A model generated the notes under the pieces. That model was not told the origin of the DNA. It did no database searches and saw only the letters and a list, made by a program, of their open reading frames with translations. The position numbers and the translations under genes are program-made. From the NCBI GenBank assembly GCA_963775295.1, contig CAVZIK010000006.1, forward strand, positions 3,038,001 to 3,102,000: 64,000 nucleotides of DNA, given 5' to 3'. Positions within the stretch are counted from its first letter, which is position 1, and each line of letters begins with the position of its first letter. Positions 16,503 through 24,605 of the stretch are shown here, piece after piece. The stretch comes from JAMDEO01 sp963775295. GTDB lineage: Bacteria; Actinomycetota; Thermoleophilia; RBG-16-64-13.

Positions 16503-16694
16503 ATGCACGTCCTTGCGGTCTGCCACTTTCACCACCAGAATCCACGCGGCCTCATCCTTGATCTGATAGAGGATCCGATGGCTACCTCCCAGCTCTACCC
16601 GATAGACTTCGTAGCGAGCGGGCAATCCCCGGATTTTGCGGCAGTCGTTCGGACGGGGCTCCCTCCCCAGCTCGGCCAACTTGTCCAAGACCAT
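16503..16694 (-). pseudogene. 5'-truncated RelE-family toxin fragment
   Basis: On the minus strand from 16694 the frame gives LAELGREPRPNDCRKIRG, YEVYRVELGGSHRILYQI and ILVVKVADRKDVH, the second helix to the last strand of a RelE toxin. The first about 20-25 residues (first strand and helix) are absent. The normal stop after RKDVH is also gone, because the chain runs into the opposite-strand HigA fragment at 16502. It follows a frameshifted Phd gene in the expected antitoxin-toxin order. Confidence 0.7.
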
Positions 16695-16954
16695 CTACCT
16701 CTGCCGGTGAAGCTTCTCGCGTAGCTCGTCCAGGCTAATGGTGCCCTCACGTTCGGCCTCCGCCATGGCTTCGAGCACATCCTCAGCGTCGATGAGGTCC
16801 TCCAGCCGTTCGAGCAACCGAGCATCCTCGATCGGGACCACTACGGCTACTTCCTTACCATAACGCGTGACAGCGACGCGCTCGTTCCCGTATTGCACCC
16901 GACCAAGCACGTCGCTGGGATGATCTTTCGCTCTTTGGCGGTGACCGAAGCCAT
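16695..16954 (-). pseudogene. Frameshifted Phd/YefM-type antitoxin
   Basis: ATG at 16954 follows GGAG at good spacing and begins MASVTAKE. The family sequence then continues in another frame as DHPSDVLGRVQYGNERVAVT and RYGKEVAVVVPIEDARLLER, ending at a stop at 16695. A single-base indel near 16925-16935 explains the break. An internal GTG at 16910 could start a shortened form lacking the first beta strand, so weak function is not excluded. A sequencing error is possible, but the truncated partner toxin argues for true decay. Confidence 0.65.
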
Positions 16955-17047
16955 CGCGGACTCCTTCTCATGTACCTTTTGTACCCTCGGAGCAATAGCT
17001 AAACAAGGCCGTTTAGAAGAGGCCTCAGTCGGTGTATCCTGGTCCAT

Positions 17048-18781
17048 ATGGACAAACGTACAGCAGAACTCAGGTCTTCAGCGGTGACGCTCTCCGACAT
17101 GGAGGTGTTCATCTTCCCCCAACTGATGTACGGCCTATTGCTGGCCAACATCATGTCTCCGCGCATCTGGCGCTGGCGAGACGACCCCTGGTTCTCCGGT
17201 ATGGAGAAGATGACCCCCTATCGCCGCATCCAGCGGCTCAAGCAGTACGTCATGGACCACTACTCTTTCAACCTCGACCTCGACACCTGGGGTCTCACCT
17301 CCAAATCCCAGGAGATGGCCCGGTTCAAGGACTACGTGGATCCGGATGCGCTCGCCCAATCGAACGCTCTCTTCGGATACGAGGGCGACAAGTACTACTT
17401 CGATATCGACATCCGTACCCATTTCGGTCTGGACAAGTACGAGGGAGAGGTCATCCCCTACTGGAAGACGGAGACCGTGGAGGCTATGGACGCCTTCTGC
17501 CACAAACCCGGCTACCCCGCCGGAGCCGGAGAATGCGTCTCCCTGGCCGCGCTGTACGCGGCGGCCCTCTTCATCGTGGCGCGGATTCCCCTCAGCGAGA
17601 TCTTTCTCATGGCCACTCCCCTGCACTCGCAGAACTTCGTGGACACGGGCACTGGAATCCTCACCAACAACCGCCGTCTGGTGACCAAGACCATGTGGTT
17701 CAACGGCACCGCCCTCTCCGCCCAGGCCCGGCGCGCCTTGGAGAACGAGCGTGTGACCGTGGTGGCGCACGAGACCGGGTACATCCACCTGCTGTTCCCG
17801 GAGGCGACCATCGAGCCCGAGGCCTTCAAGCGCTTTCGCACCAAGCTGGAACGGTTTCTTCGCACCCCACTGACTCCGGAACTGTTGGGAAACTTCGTGC
17901 GGCACAGCGGTAACGTGCAGAAATGCTTCCAGGTACGGTGGAACAATTTCGGCGTGAACCGCTACATCGCCGTGGAGAAGCTCCTGGCCTACGAATACGA
18001 CTGCCCGTATCGCTTCAACGACGACACCCGCGAACGCTTGATGATGGAGGTGGCCGGGGAGGATTTCGAGTCGAATCCGCTCAAGGACCGCATCATCCTG
18101 GACGATCTGGAGAAGCTCGTGAGCGAGCATCCCTACGATCTCCGTACGGAGAAAGGCTTCGCCCGCTTCGTGGAGGACGTGGCGGCGTCGTGCCCCAGTG
18201 GTCAGGACGCCATCGAGGGGTTGCGTCACTTCTGCTGGACGGAACCGCGTCTACCGGATGCAGCGACCAAGACCTTAGCCTGCTACCGAACGCCTCTGGC
18301 GCTGACGGCGGACATGGGGCGGGAGGAGGTCATCGCCCGGCTGGAGACGATTCGTGAGACCAACGAGCTGGCCGACCTCGCCTTCTACGCCTACCGCGAC
18401 CTCGGCCGCACCGAGCCCGCCCCCTTCCTGAAGGCGGCTCTGGAGCGCAGCCCGGTGTCGCTGGCGGCCACGGCCGACATGGACGACGCTGCGGTCATCG
18501 CCGCCGTTCGGGCCCTGCCCGACGAGTCCATCTACGACGAGCCGCGACGCTTGGCCCAACCCGACGAGGTATGGAACTACGGACGCGGCGACGGGGTGGA
18601 GAAGGCCGTGCTGCTCGCGAACGTCCTGGGGACTCGCCACCCGGAGGAGCCCCTGTCGATCGAGGTGTCTGCGGATGCGGCGACCCTGAAGCTCGGGGGA
18701 ACGTCGGTCGCATTCTCCAGCGCCAAGGGGCTGGGGATCGACGCCTGGGACTGCCGCGCGGTCTCGGGAGCCGCCCTTTAG
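17048..18781 (+). CDS. Uncharacterised protein with possible transglutaminase-like Cys-His-Asp core
   Basis: A 577-residue protein with no signal peptide or clear membrane helix and no named family recognised. Around residues 157-200 it has PAGAGECVSLAALYAAALF, then ATPLHSQNFVDTGTG. Cys163, His193 and Asp199 follow the order and setting of a transglutaminase-like catalytic triad, though the Cys-His spacing of 30 is short. The middle (about 290-330) has Tyr/Trp-rich segments such as FQVRWNNFGVNRY, and the C-terminus (about 470-577) looks like a separate alpha/beta part. The start ATG has a poor ribosome site. It overlaps the DUF2079 gene by 4 bp, end to end. The assignment is a guess from the motif. 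Confidence 0.5.
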   Translation: MDKRTAELRSSAVTLSDMEVFIFPQLMYGLLLANIMSPRIWRWRDDPWFSGMEKMTPYRRIQRLKQYVMDHYSFNLDLDTWGLTSKSQEMARFKDYVDPDALAQSNALFGYEGDKYYFDIDIRTHFGLDKYEGEVIPYWKTETVEAMDAFCHKPGYPAGAGECVSLAALYAAALFIVARIPLSEIFLMATPLHSQNFVDTGTGILTNNRRLVTKTMWFNGTALSAQARRALENERVTVVAHETGYIHLLFPEATIEPEAFKRFRTKLERFLRTPLTPELLGNFVRHSGNVQKCFQVRWNNFGVNRYIAVEKLLAYEYDCPYRFNDDTRERLMMEVAGEDFESNPLKDRIILDDLEKLVSEHPYDLRTEKGFARFVEDVAASCPSGQDAIEGLRHFCWTEPRLPDAATKTLACYRTPLALTADMGREEVIARLETIRETNELADLAFYAYRDLGRTEPAPFLKAALERSPVSLAATADMDDAAVIAAVRALPDESIYDEPRRLAQPDEVWNYGRGDGVEKAVLLANVLGTRHPEEPLSIEVSADAATLKLGGTSVAFSSAKGLGIDAWDCRAVSGAAL

Positions 18782-20268
18782 GCTCCCACTCGCAAGGGGC
18801 CGAGCCAGGCCCCCGGCTGCGAACGCTTGAGCAAGAGCACGCCGTCCCGATCGAACGCCGTCTCGAAGTGGCCGGACTCCATGATCAGGTTGAGGACGCT
18901 TTGCGACCGGGGATTGAGGGTGCGGGAGACCAGGACGTACTCCACGCTGGCCACGCGCTCCGGCAATGTCTGCCCTATGTTGTGGCCACTCCCCCAGTTC
19001 AGTAGATACCAGGGATTGGGGAACTCGTAGATCTCGACCCGATGGTCCATTTGCGTGACGTAGTGGAAGTCGGCCGCGACCACCGCGTCTGCCGGGATCA
19101 TGTCGATGGCGTCGTGAACCGTCTGGATATAGGCGGCCGGGTACCTTTCCCAGGCCCCCGGGTCCCTCGACAACGGCGCCGGGCCCCAGAGATAGAGCCC
19201 GACCACGGCCGTGACCAGCATGAAACCTACGAGGATCTTCCGCACCCGCGGAGTCCCGTGGACGAGACCGAAGATCGCCGCCACCAGCAGGGCGGGCACC
19301 ACCAACGTACCGTAGTGATACTTGATCATATGTTGATACCCGAAGGTACTCAGCCCGTTGGCGACGAGCGGCAGGATCACGGCCACCAGAGTCGAGGGCG
19401 ACAGGAACGGAAGAAAGCCCAGGGGGCCGAGGACCTGCAGGTAGTAGACGGAGCGACCCCCGCCGAAGAAAGCGGAGACCACCCGCCAGGGCTTCGTGAC
19501 CAGGGTGCGCATGAAACCGCGCAATCCTCCAAAGGGGATGCGACCGGCGTGCATGGAGACGTAGCCGGCGAGGGAGCCGGAGCTGCTGAGCATGGGTATG
19601 AGGAAGCGGAAGTTGACGAAGAGCCACAACGCCGACAACGCGGCCGTGAAGATCCCGACCCTTCGATTGAAGAGTACCGCGATCCAAACGCCGATGCCGA
19701 AGATCAAGATCGGAACGTCCTCCTTGACCAGCATTGCCAGCGTGACCATGACGAGGAACAGGCGCCATCGCCGGCGGAGCACGAACAGGAAGGCGAGGAA
19801 TATCAGCACCACCTCGAACACGTCGGGATGGAACTGCTCGGTGTTGGCCCACCCGATGTAGGGGTTGAGGAAGTACACCCAGGCGATACCGCAGGCGAGC
19901 CACTCGCTGCGAAGCTTCAGCCTGGCCACGAGGAACGCGGGGATGCCCGCCAGCCCCAGGGCGAGTGACTGCGCGACCAGCAGGACCTTGGCGCTCGGCA
20001 CGATCCAGTAAAGGGGCACAAAGACGAACATGATCCAGGAGAGATGATCGCCGAAATAGTTGTTGCCCGATATGGTCACGAAGGGCCAGTGCCCCCTGCT
20101 CAGCAACCAGACCGCCTGGTCGTGTATGCCGAGATCGAAGCCGTACGTGCCGAGGTGATCGAAGTTCCAGATGGCCCAGGCCATGTAGAAACCGGTGTAA
20201 CCGAGCACACCGAGGCCGAGAATGACGCGGGCCGCACGGGACGCTGCTATCGGCCCGTCGGAATCCAA
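18778..20268 (-). CDS. DUF2079 polytopic membrane protein
   Basis: A protein of about 496 residues with 10 or more predicted membrane segments. Typical stretches are YGFDLGIHDQAVWLLSRG, NNYFGDHLSWIMFVFVPLYW, the acidic/His segment NTEQFHPDVFEVVLIFLAF, and MLVKEDVPILIFGIG. These match DUF2079, a family with the overall layout of GT-C glycosyltransferases, though activity is not established. The TTG at 20268 just after the epimerase stop (TGAG-TTG) is the likeliest start; an upstream start inside the epimerase gene cannot be excluded. Coupling to a sugar-nucleotide-type epimerase supports a role in surface glycan or lipid assembly. Confidence 0.75.
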   Translation of the reverse strand: MDSDGPIAASRAARVILGLGVLGYTGFYMAWAIWNFDHLGTYGFDLGIHDQAVWLLSRGHWPFVTISGNNYFGDHLSWIMFVFVPLYWIVPSAKVLLVAQSLALGLAGIPAFLVARLKLRSEWLACGIAWVYFLNPYIGWANTEQFHPDVFEVVLIFLAFLFVLRRRWRLFLVMVTLAMLVKEDVPILIFGIGVWIAVLFNRRVGIFTAALSALWLFVNFRFLIPMLSSSGSLAGYVSMHAGRIPFGGLRGFMRTLVTKPWRVVSAFFGGGRSVYYLQVLGPLGFLPFLSPSTLVAVILPLVANGLSTFGYQHMIKYHYGTLVVPALLVAAIFGLVHGTPRVRKILVGFMLVTAVVGLYLWGPAPLSRDPGAWERYPAAYIQTVHDAIDMIPADAVVAADFHYVTQMDHRVEIYEFPNPWYLLNWGSGHNIGQTLPERVASVEYVLVSRTLNPRSQSVLNLIMESGHFETAFDRDGVLLLKRSQPGAWLGPLRVGA

Positions 20269-20269
20269 C

Positions 20270-21262
20270 TCAGCCGGCTTCGCGGATGTGCGCCAGCGTC
20301 CTCCGGAAAGCTTCCTCGCGGGAGACGATCGGCTCATAACCGAAGTCCTCCTCCGCACGATCGTGGCGGTACGTGTGGTCGATGCAGGTCTGGATGACCG
20401 AGAAGCGGTTGAAGTTAGACTTGGGGGCAACGAGTTCGGCGACGCAGGCGAGCCCGTAGGCGACGGGGTACGGGATGCTCCACGTGGGCACGGGCAGATC
20501 GAGTTCCTGCAAGAAGGGCTCGAGAAAGTCGAAGAAGTTGTCGGCCGGGTAGTGGTCGCCCACGAAGTACGGCCGACCGGCCACCTGAGATCCCGGGAGC
20601 AGCCGCTCCGCCGCGAGGATGTGAGCGTGTGCCACATTCTCGGAGTAGGCGTGGCTGAAGCGGGCCTTACCATTCCCCAGGCGGATCTTGTTGCCCTTGC
20701 GCGCCATCGCCAGGATGTTGCCCAGGTGGTAGCGGTCGCGAGGACCGTACATCCCCACCGGGCGCAGGGCGCAGGTGGCCAATTCGGGACCGTTGGCCGA
20801 CAGGACCAGCTGCTCCGCCAGGATCTTGGTGCGGCAGTAAGGCTCGCGGGGAAGGCGCTTGGGATAAGGCAGGGATTCGTCTCCGTCGACGATGGGGCGA
20901 CGCCCATCCACCACCACGTCGATGGTGCTCGTGTAGACCAAACGGCGGATGCCCAGTTCGACGCAGATCTCGACCACGTTTCGGTTGCCGTCCACGTTCA
21001 CTCCCTCGTAGAGGTGACGAGGAGTCCCCGCCTTCCAGACGGCGGCCGCACACTGGAACACCACGTCGGCGCCCTCGCAGGCGGAGCGCACATGGTCGGT
21101 CGAGCGGATATCCCCGATAAGGGAGTCGCAGCATCGCTCCGGAACGGGCTCGAGGTCGAGGACCCGCACCCGCTTGCCGGCCGCGACGAGCTGCCGGACG
21201 ATCTCGTGGCCCAGCATCCCCGCCCCGCCGATCACGGTGCAGCGTTCGAAGTCGTGTTTCAT
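20270..21262 (-). CDS. NAD-dependent epimerase/3-beta-hydroxysteroid dehydrogenase family protein
   Basis: A 330-residue extended short-chain dehydrogenase: CTVIGGAGMLGHEIVRQL for NAD, FQCAAAVWKAGTP, VYTSTIDVVVDG, the catalytic pair in YCRTK, and RPVGMYGPRDRYHLGNI. The sequence resembles NAD-dependent sterol-4-alpha-carboxylate and 3-beta-HSD type enzymes as much as sugar epimerases. It is packed between the DUF2079 gene (downstream, about 1 bp) and a ferredoxin-like gene (upstream, 1 bp), all on one strand. Substrate unknown; a sugar nucleotide or terpenoid is possible. Confidence 0.8.
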   Translation of the reverse strand: MKHDFERCTVIGGAGMLGHEIVRQLVAAGKRVRVLDLEPVPERCCDSLIGDIRSTDHVRSACEGADVVFQCAAAVWKAGTPRHLYEGVNVDGNRNVVEICVELGIRRLVYTSTIDVVVDGRRPIVDGDESLPYPKRLPREPYCRTKILAEQLVLSANGPELATCALRPVGMYGPRDRYHLGNILAMARKGNKIRLGNGKARFSHAYSENVAHAHILAAERLLPGSQVAGRPYFVGDHYPADNFFDFLEPFLQELDLPVPTWSIPYPVAYGLACVAELVAPKSNFNRFSVIQTCIDHTYRHDRAEEDFGYEPIVSREEAFRRTLAHIREAG

Positions 21263-21263
21263 A

Positions 21264-21518
21264 CTACTTCACCGCGATGGCGCCCTGCGGGCATACGGTC
21301 ACGCACGCGCCGCATCGCGTGCATAGGGAAGGCCAGAGCGGAGTAACCCGCCAGATCTGCGGATCGAACGGATCGAGCTCGCGCGCCCCGAGCGTCTGGT
21401 GGAGCAGGAAGACCGCCGGATCGCAGGCGCGAAGACAGAGTCCGCATTCCCTGGGGTCGACGCCCCTGCCGTCGCCGCAGCGCTGGTAGTCCACGGTGAT
21501 CCGCGTACGGTGCCCCAT
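21264..21518 (-). CDS. Small 4Fe-4S ferredoxin-like protein
   Basis: An 84-residue protein from ATG at 21518, 4 bp after the stop of the larger Fe-S gene. Cysteines occur as C...ECGLCLRACDP in the first half and CTRCGACVTVCPQGA near the end. The C-terminal set is a standard C-x2-C-x2-C-x3-CP cluster motif; the N-terminal set could hold a second cluster. It likely carries electrons for, or forms a complex with, the 290-residue Fe-S protein just upstream. Confidence 0.8.
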   Translation of the reverse strand: MGHRTRITVDYQRCGDGRGVDPRECGLCLRACDPAVFLLHQTLGARELDPFDPQIWRVTPLWPSLCTRCGACVTVCPQGAIAVK

Positions 21519-21522
21519 GTGG

Positions 21523-22392
21523 CTAGTACTTTCCCGCGAACGCCGGCACCTGATCGCGCGGCACCAGGAACAGCGCCCCAGTGGGGCAGGCGTGACGGCA
21601 CACCCCGCAGCCGTAGCAGCTTTCCAGGTCCACAACCGGGCGATCCAAGCCCTTATCCATGGAGATAGCACCGAACGGGCAGGCGGACACGCAGGCCCCG
21701 CAACCCATACAGGCCGCGTCGTTGAGATCCATGAGGTACTCGGCTTTGTAGATCGACTTGATCCCAAAATCCACGCGGGGACGGATCCCGGCGCACTCGG
21801 GATTCTCGCAGGAGCAGAGGTTGTTGATGTACGGGAAGGGTCCGTACCATATGGTGCCGATGTAGCCCTTGTTGTTGTGCTCCCGAAAACGGGCGATGGC
21901 CTCGTCGCGGCTGAGGTGAAACTTCTCCTTCTCCGGCACGAAGCGGGGCAGCTTGTCGATAATCTCCGACATCACCCCGAAGTTGATGCAGCAGGCTTCC
22001 TTCACTCCTCGACTCATGTACCGGCACATGCAGTTCTTCTCGATGATAGGCTCGGCGGCGCAGTGACGGAGGATCTCCTCGGCGTCCTCCAGCGGCACCA
22101 CCTGCCCGATATGCCCGTCCGGACGGAAGGGGTTGGTGGGAGTCTTGCGGCTGTGGAGCATGCGCTCGGCCATCATCTTCACCACCCGCCCGATGATGGG
22201 CATGCGAAAGGTGTAATCCATCCCCACCGGGGAGAAGCCGCCCACTTTGCGGACGGAGATCTGTTCGAAGTTGGTGTACTGCTCCAACAGGAACTCGCGC
22301 AGGTTGTACTTCTCCGCGACCTCATTGGAGTAGTTGGTGGCGTTGAGATACCACTTGCCACCGGCTCCGTGCTGCATGCAATGATCACACAT
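21523..22392 (-). CDS. Iron-sulfur protein with C-terminal two-cluster ferredoxin domain
   Basis: A 289-residue protein taken from ATG at 22392 (MCDHCMQHGAGGKWYLN); longer in-frame starts add only low-quality Arg/Gly-rich sequence. The N-terminus has CDHC, the middle has KNCMCRYMSRGVKEACC and NLCSCENPECAGI, and the C-terminus has two canonical motifs, CMGCGACVSACPFGAI and CYGCGVCRHACPTGAL. It is cytoplasmic and rich in Cys, as in electron-transfer or sensor subunits of anaerobes. It is coupled to the small ferredoxin gene and to the epimerase-DUF2079 pair. A mutated scrap of a closely similar ferredoxin segment occurs at 30242-30319. The specific partner is unknown. Confidence 0.78.
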   Translation of the reverse strand: MCDHCMQHGAGGKWYLNATNYSNEVAEKYNLREFLLEQYTNFEQISVRKVGGFSPVGMDYTFRMPIIGRVVKMMAERMLHSRKTPTNPFRPDGHIGQVVPLEDAEEILRHCAAEPIIEKNCMCRYMSRGVKEACCINFGVMSEIIDKLPRFVPEKEKFHLSRDEAIARFREHNNKGYIGTIWYGPFPYINNLCSCENPECAGIRPRVDFGIKSIYKAEYLMDLNDAACMGCGACVSACPFGAISMDKGLDRPVVDLESCYGCGVCRHACPTGALFLVPRDQVPAFAGKY

Positions 22393-22559
22393 TTCCCGAT
22401 GATGACTGATGAGCCCGGGTAAGGGAAGCCCGCGGAGACCAAACCGCCCGTGAGCGGCGCGCCGACCGGAACCCGCGCGAGGCCGTCGGACGTTCAAACT
22501 CGTGAAATAATTTCCCGGTATTTCCAAATGACGGTACTACATACGATGGAGGTACAGCA

Positions 22560-22991
22560 ATGAATTTGGAGCAGGTGGAAAAGAGACTTAACGACGTCGA
22601 GTCCACACTGCAGATACTAAATCTGCATAACGAGTACGTATTCTATCTAAACAACCAGCAATGGCGTGAAATGGCCGACTGCTTTGCTCAGCACGCTACC
22701 GCAGACATACATGAGAAACGGACAGGCAAGGAAGAGATATACCGGCTCTTCACGGATGTCATAGCTAAGCTGAATGCGGGCAAGAGCCGAGACGCCCACT
22801 TCGCCGTGCAGCCGGTATTGACGGTAGATGGAGAGAAAGCCACCGGACACTGGTTGATGTACATCTTCATTCCCAATGATGAAGGCGGCGTGAAGAGATA
22901 CATGGCAGGCCGTTACGACTGTGAATACGCCAAAGTGGAAGGCAAATGGAAGTTTGCTTCACTTACCTTTACCAGTCCTTGGCCTAACTAG
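22560..22991 (+). CDS. SnoaL/NTF2-like domain protein
   Basis: A 143-residue protein of the cone-shaped NTF2 fold: an N-terminal helix pair (LQILNLHNEYVFYLNNQQW), MADCFAQHATADIH, GKEEIYRLFTDVI, and beta strands with ATGHWLMYIFIP and RYDCEYAKVEGKWKFASLTF. Family members are small isomerases, dehydratases, hydrolases or binding proteins. GGAGG lies seven bases before the ATG. Base composition is visibly less GC-rich than the neighbours, and it stands alone between opposed genes, so recent acquisition is possible. An AT-rich palindrome, GAAATAATTTC (22504-22514), lies 46 bp upstream. Confidence 0.8.
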   Translation: MNLEQVEKRLNDVESTLQILNLHNEYVFYLNNQQWREMADCFAQHATADIHEKRTGKEEIYRLFTDVIAKLNAGKSRDAHFAVQPVLTVDGEKATGHWLMYIFIPNDEGGVKRYMAGRYDCEYAKVEGKWKFASLTFTSPWPN

Positions 22992-23064
22992 TGATGGTAT
23001 TTGGGCGCTCCATCGTGCCGGCCGGCGTGTCTTGGCAGCCGTGGTTTCGTCTTTCAGCAGCACC

Positions 23065-24543
23065 CTAACGCAGGCTGAAGGCTGTGATTTTCGCGCCCTC
23101 CGGCACGAACAAGCGCCCCTCTGCCGCGGCCAGCGAGATGAAGCGAGTCACGGGACTACCTAGCTTGGTGCTGAACTTGACTGCGCCGGATTGGGGATCC
23201 ACCGCTTTGAGGGTTCCGTCGTATCCGAGGAACCAGACCGCGCCCGCCGCGATTATGGGCGAGCAGGCCCCGCCGGAGACTTTCCACGCCACGGCGATCT
23301 TGTCGTTGCTGATGGTCAGACCCACCAGGTCGCTGGTGCAGGGCACGAACACCGACCCGCCGTCCGTGGCCGCTCCACCGTAGGATCTCGAACCTACGTC
23401 GACCGAGTTGAGACCCCCGCTTACCTTGCCCAGATTTGCGGCGTCGAGCAGGTAGGCGACCCCGTCTTTGCCCATGACCAGCACACGGCCGCTCGGCAGC
23501 AAGACGGGGTTGAGACTGCATAGGTCCAGGTCGCGGGCATTGAGAGCGGCCCAGTTGGATGGGGCGAAATAATCCAGGACCTGCAGTTGCGGACTGAGCC
23601 TGATGGCCGCGTCACCGTAGTCGAACGTGCTCCTCGACTCGCTGTTGCCGGTGGTCACCCACAGGTCGCCGTTGCCGTCCACCACCGGACCGGCGGGGTT
23701 CCACATCCCGGCCATCCGGCTGGTGGGCACTATGTACGAGGTCAGATTGCCGCTCCCGTCGGCCGCGACCGACACCACGGCTCCCTTGTACTGCCCGCAG
23801 TCGCCGTTCAGACCACCGAACGGCACGTAGACGCGACCTCCGGAGAGAGTTAGAGCGCCCCGTTCCTGCTCCACCAGCGGCGAGAGCCCCGGCGGGTCTA
23901 CCGGACGATGCCAGCGGACGGCCCCCGTCTGCAGATCGAGGGCGAATAGTTCGTGCTGCATGCTCGCCTTGAGAAAGGCGACCGTGTAGATCGTGCCGGC
24001 GGCCACGTCGATGGCGGGCGTTCCGGTGATTCCGGAAGGGTCGATGTTGCCGCAGGGAAGCGCGCCCCCGGGCACGGGCGCGCGGAGCGACGCCGTCCAC
24101 ACCGTCTGCCCCGTGCTCGCGTCGAGGGCGTAGACCGAGTTACCCTCGGTTGCCACGATGACTCGTCCACCGACGACCAGAGGTTCCGCATAGATATTCC
24201 CGTCGAGAGAGGCGGAAGTCCAGGCCGCCTTGACCGAGCCAAGGGCCTGCTGGTCCGAAGACACCCCGCTGCGAGCCACGTCGTGGTGGTAGGTGGGCCA
24301 GTCGGCGCTTCCCGAAGGCGAGGTGACGGTGGTTGAGACCGAAGCGCTCGTCGTGTTCACCGACGACGTGGAAGTCGCGCCACCGGCGGTCGAAGTCGTG
24401 GTGGTGGAACTCGAAACGGTCAAAGTCGTGCTGCTGCCACCCCCACACGCAAGCGTCCACAGTGAGACCAGCAGCAGGACGGAGAACACCGCGGCCGGCC
24501 TAACCGGGTGAGCAACGACTGGAGACCAAAACGTTCTACGCAT
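23065..24543 (-). CDS. PQQ-type beta-propeller repeat lipoprotein
   Basis: A 492-residue protein from ATG at 24543, with GGGAAGG eight bases upstream. The N-terminal signal ends in a lipobox (SLWTLACGGGS), then a Thr/Ser-rich linker of about 50 residues. The remainder has repeated blades of the PQQ/quinoprotein class, e.g. VIVATEGNSVYALDASTGQT, ELFALDLQTGAVRWH, LKAVDPQSGAVKFSTKL. No calcium or PQQ ligands typical of alcohol dehydrogenases were recognised, so it is probably a binding or scaffold propeller anchored outside the cell. It is followed 62 bp... upstream on the same strand by the aquaporin gene; transcription may continue from there. Confidence 0.85.
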   Translation of the reverse strand: MRRTFWSPVVAHPVRPAAVFSVLLLVSLWTLACGGGSSTTLTVSSSTTTTSTAGGATSTSSVNTTSASVSTTVTSPSGSADWPTYHHDVARSGVSSDQQALGSVKAAWTSASLDGNIYAEPLVVGGRVIVATEGNSVYALDASTGQTVWTASLRAPVPGGALPCGNIDPSGITGTPAIDVAAGTIYTVAFLKASMQHELFALDLQTGAVRWHRPVDPPGLSPLVEQERGALTLSGGRVYVPFGGLNGDCGQYKGAVVSVAADGSGNLTSYIVPTSRMAGMWNPAGPVVDGNGDLWVTTGNSESRSTFDYGDAAIRLSPQLQVLDYFAPSNWAALNARDLDLCSLNPVLLPSGRVLVMGKDGVAYLLDAANLGKVSGGLNSVDVGSRSYGGAATDGGSVFVPCTSDLVGLTISNDKIAVAWKVSGGACSPIIAAGAVWFLGYDGTLKAVDPQSGAVKFSTKLGSPVTRFISLAAAEGRLFVPEGAKITAFSLR

Positions 24544-24605
24544 GAACCGTACCTTCCCAGGCACGCGGGCTTCCACACTCGCGGCGGATTATTGGAGAGC
24601 GCGGG

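Noticed and set aside
20222..21346. Plus-strand open frame of about 370 codons
   Set aside because: Antisense to the NAD epimerase gene. GC-rich third positions of real genes create such open shadow frames.
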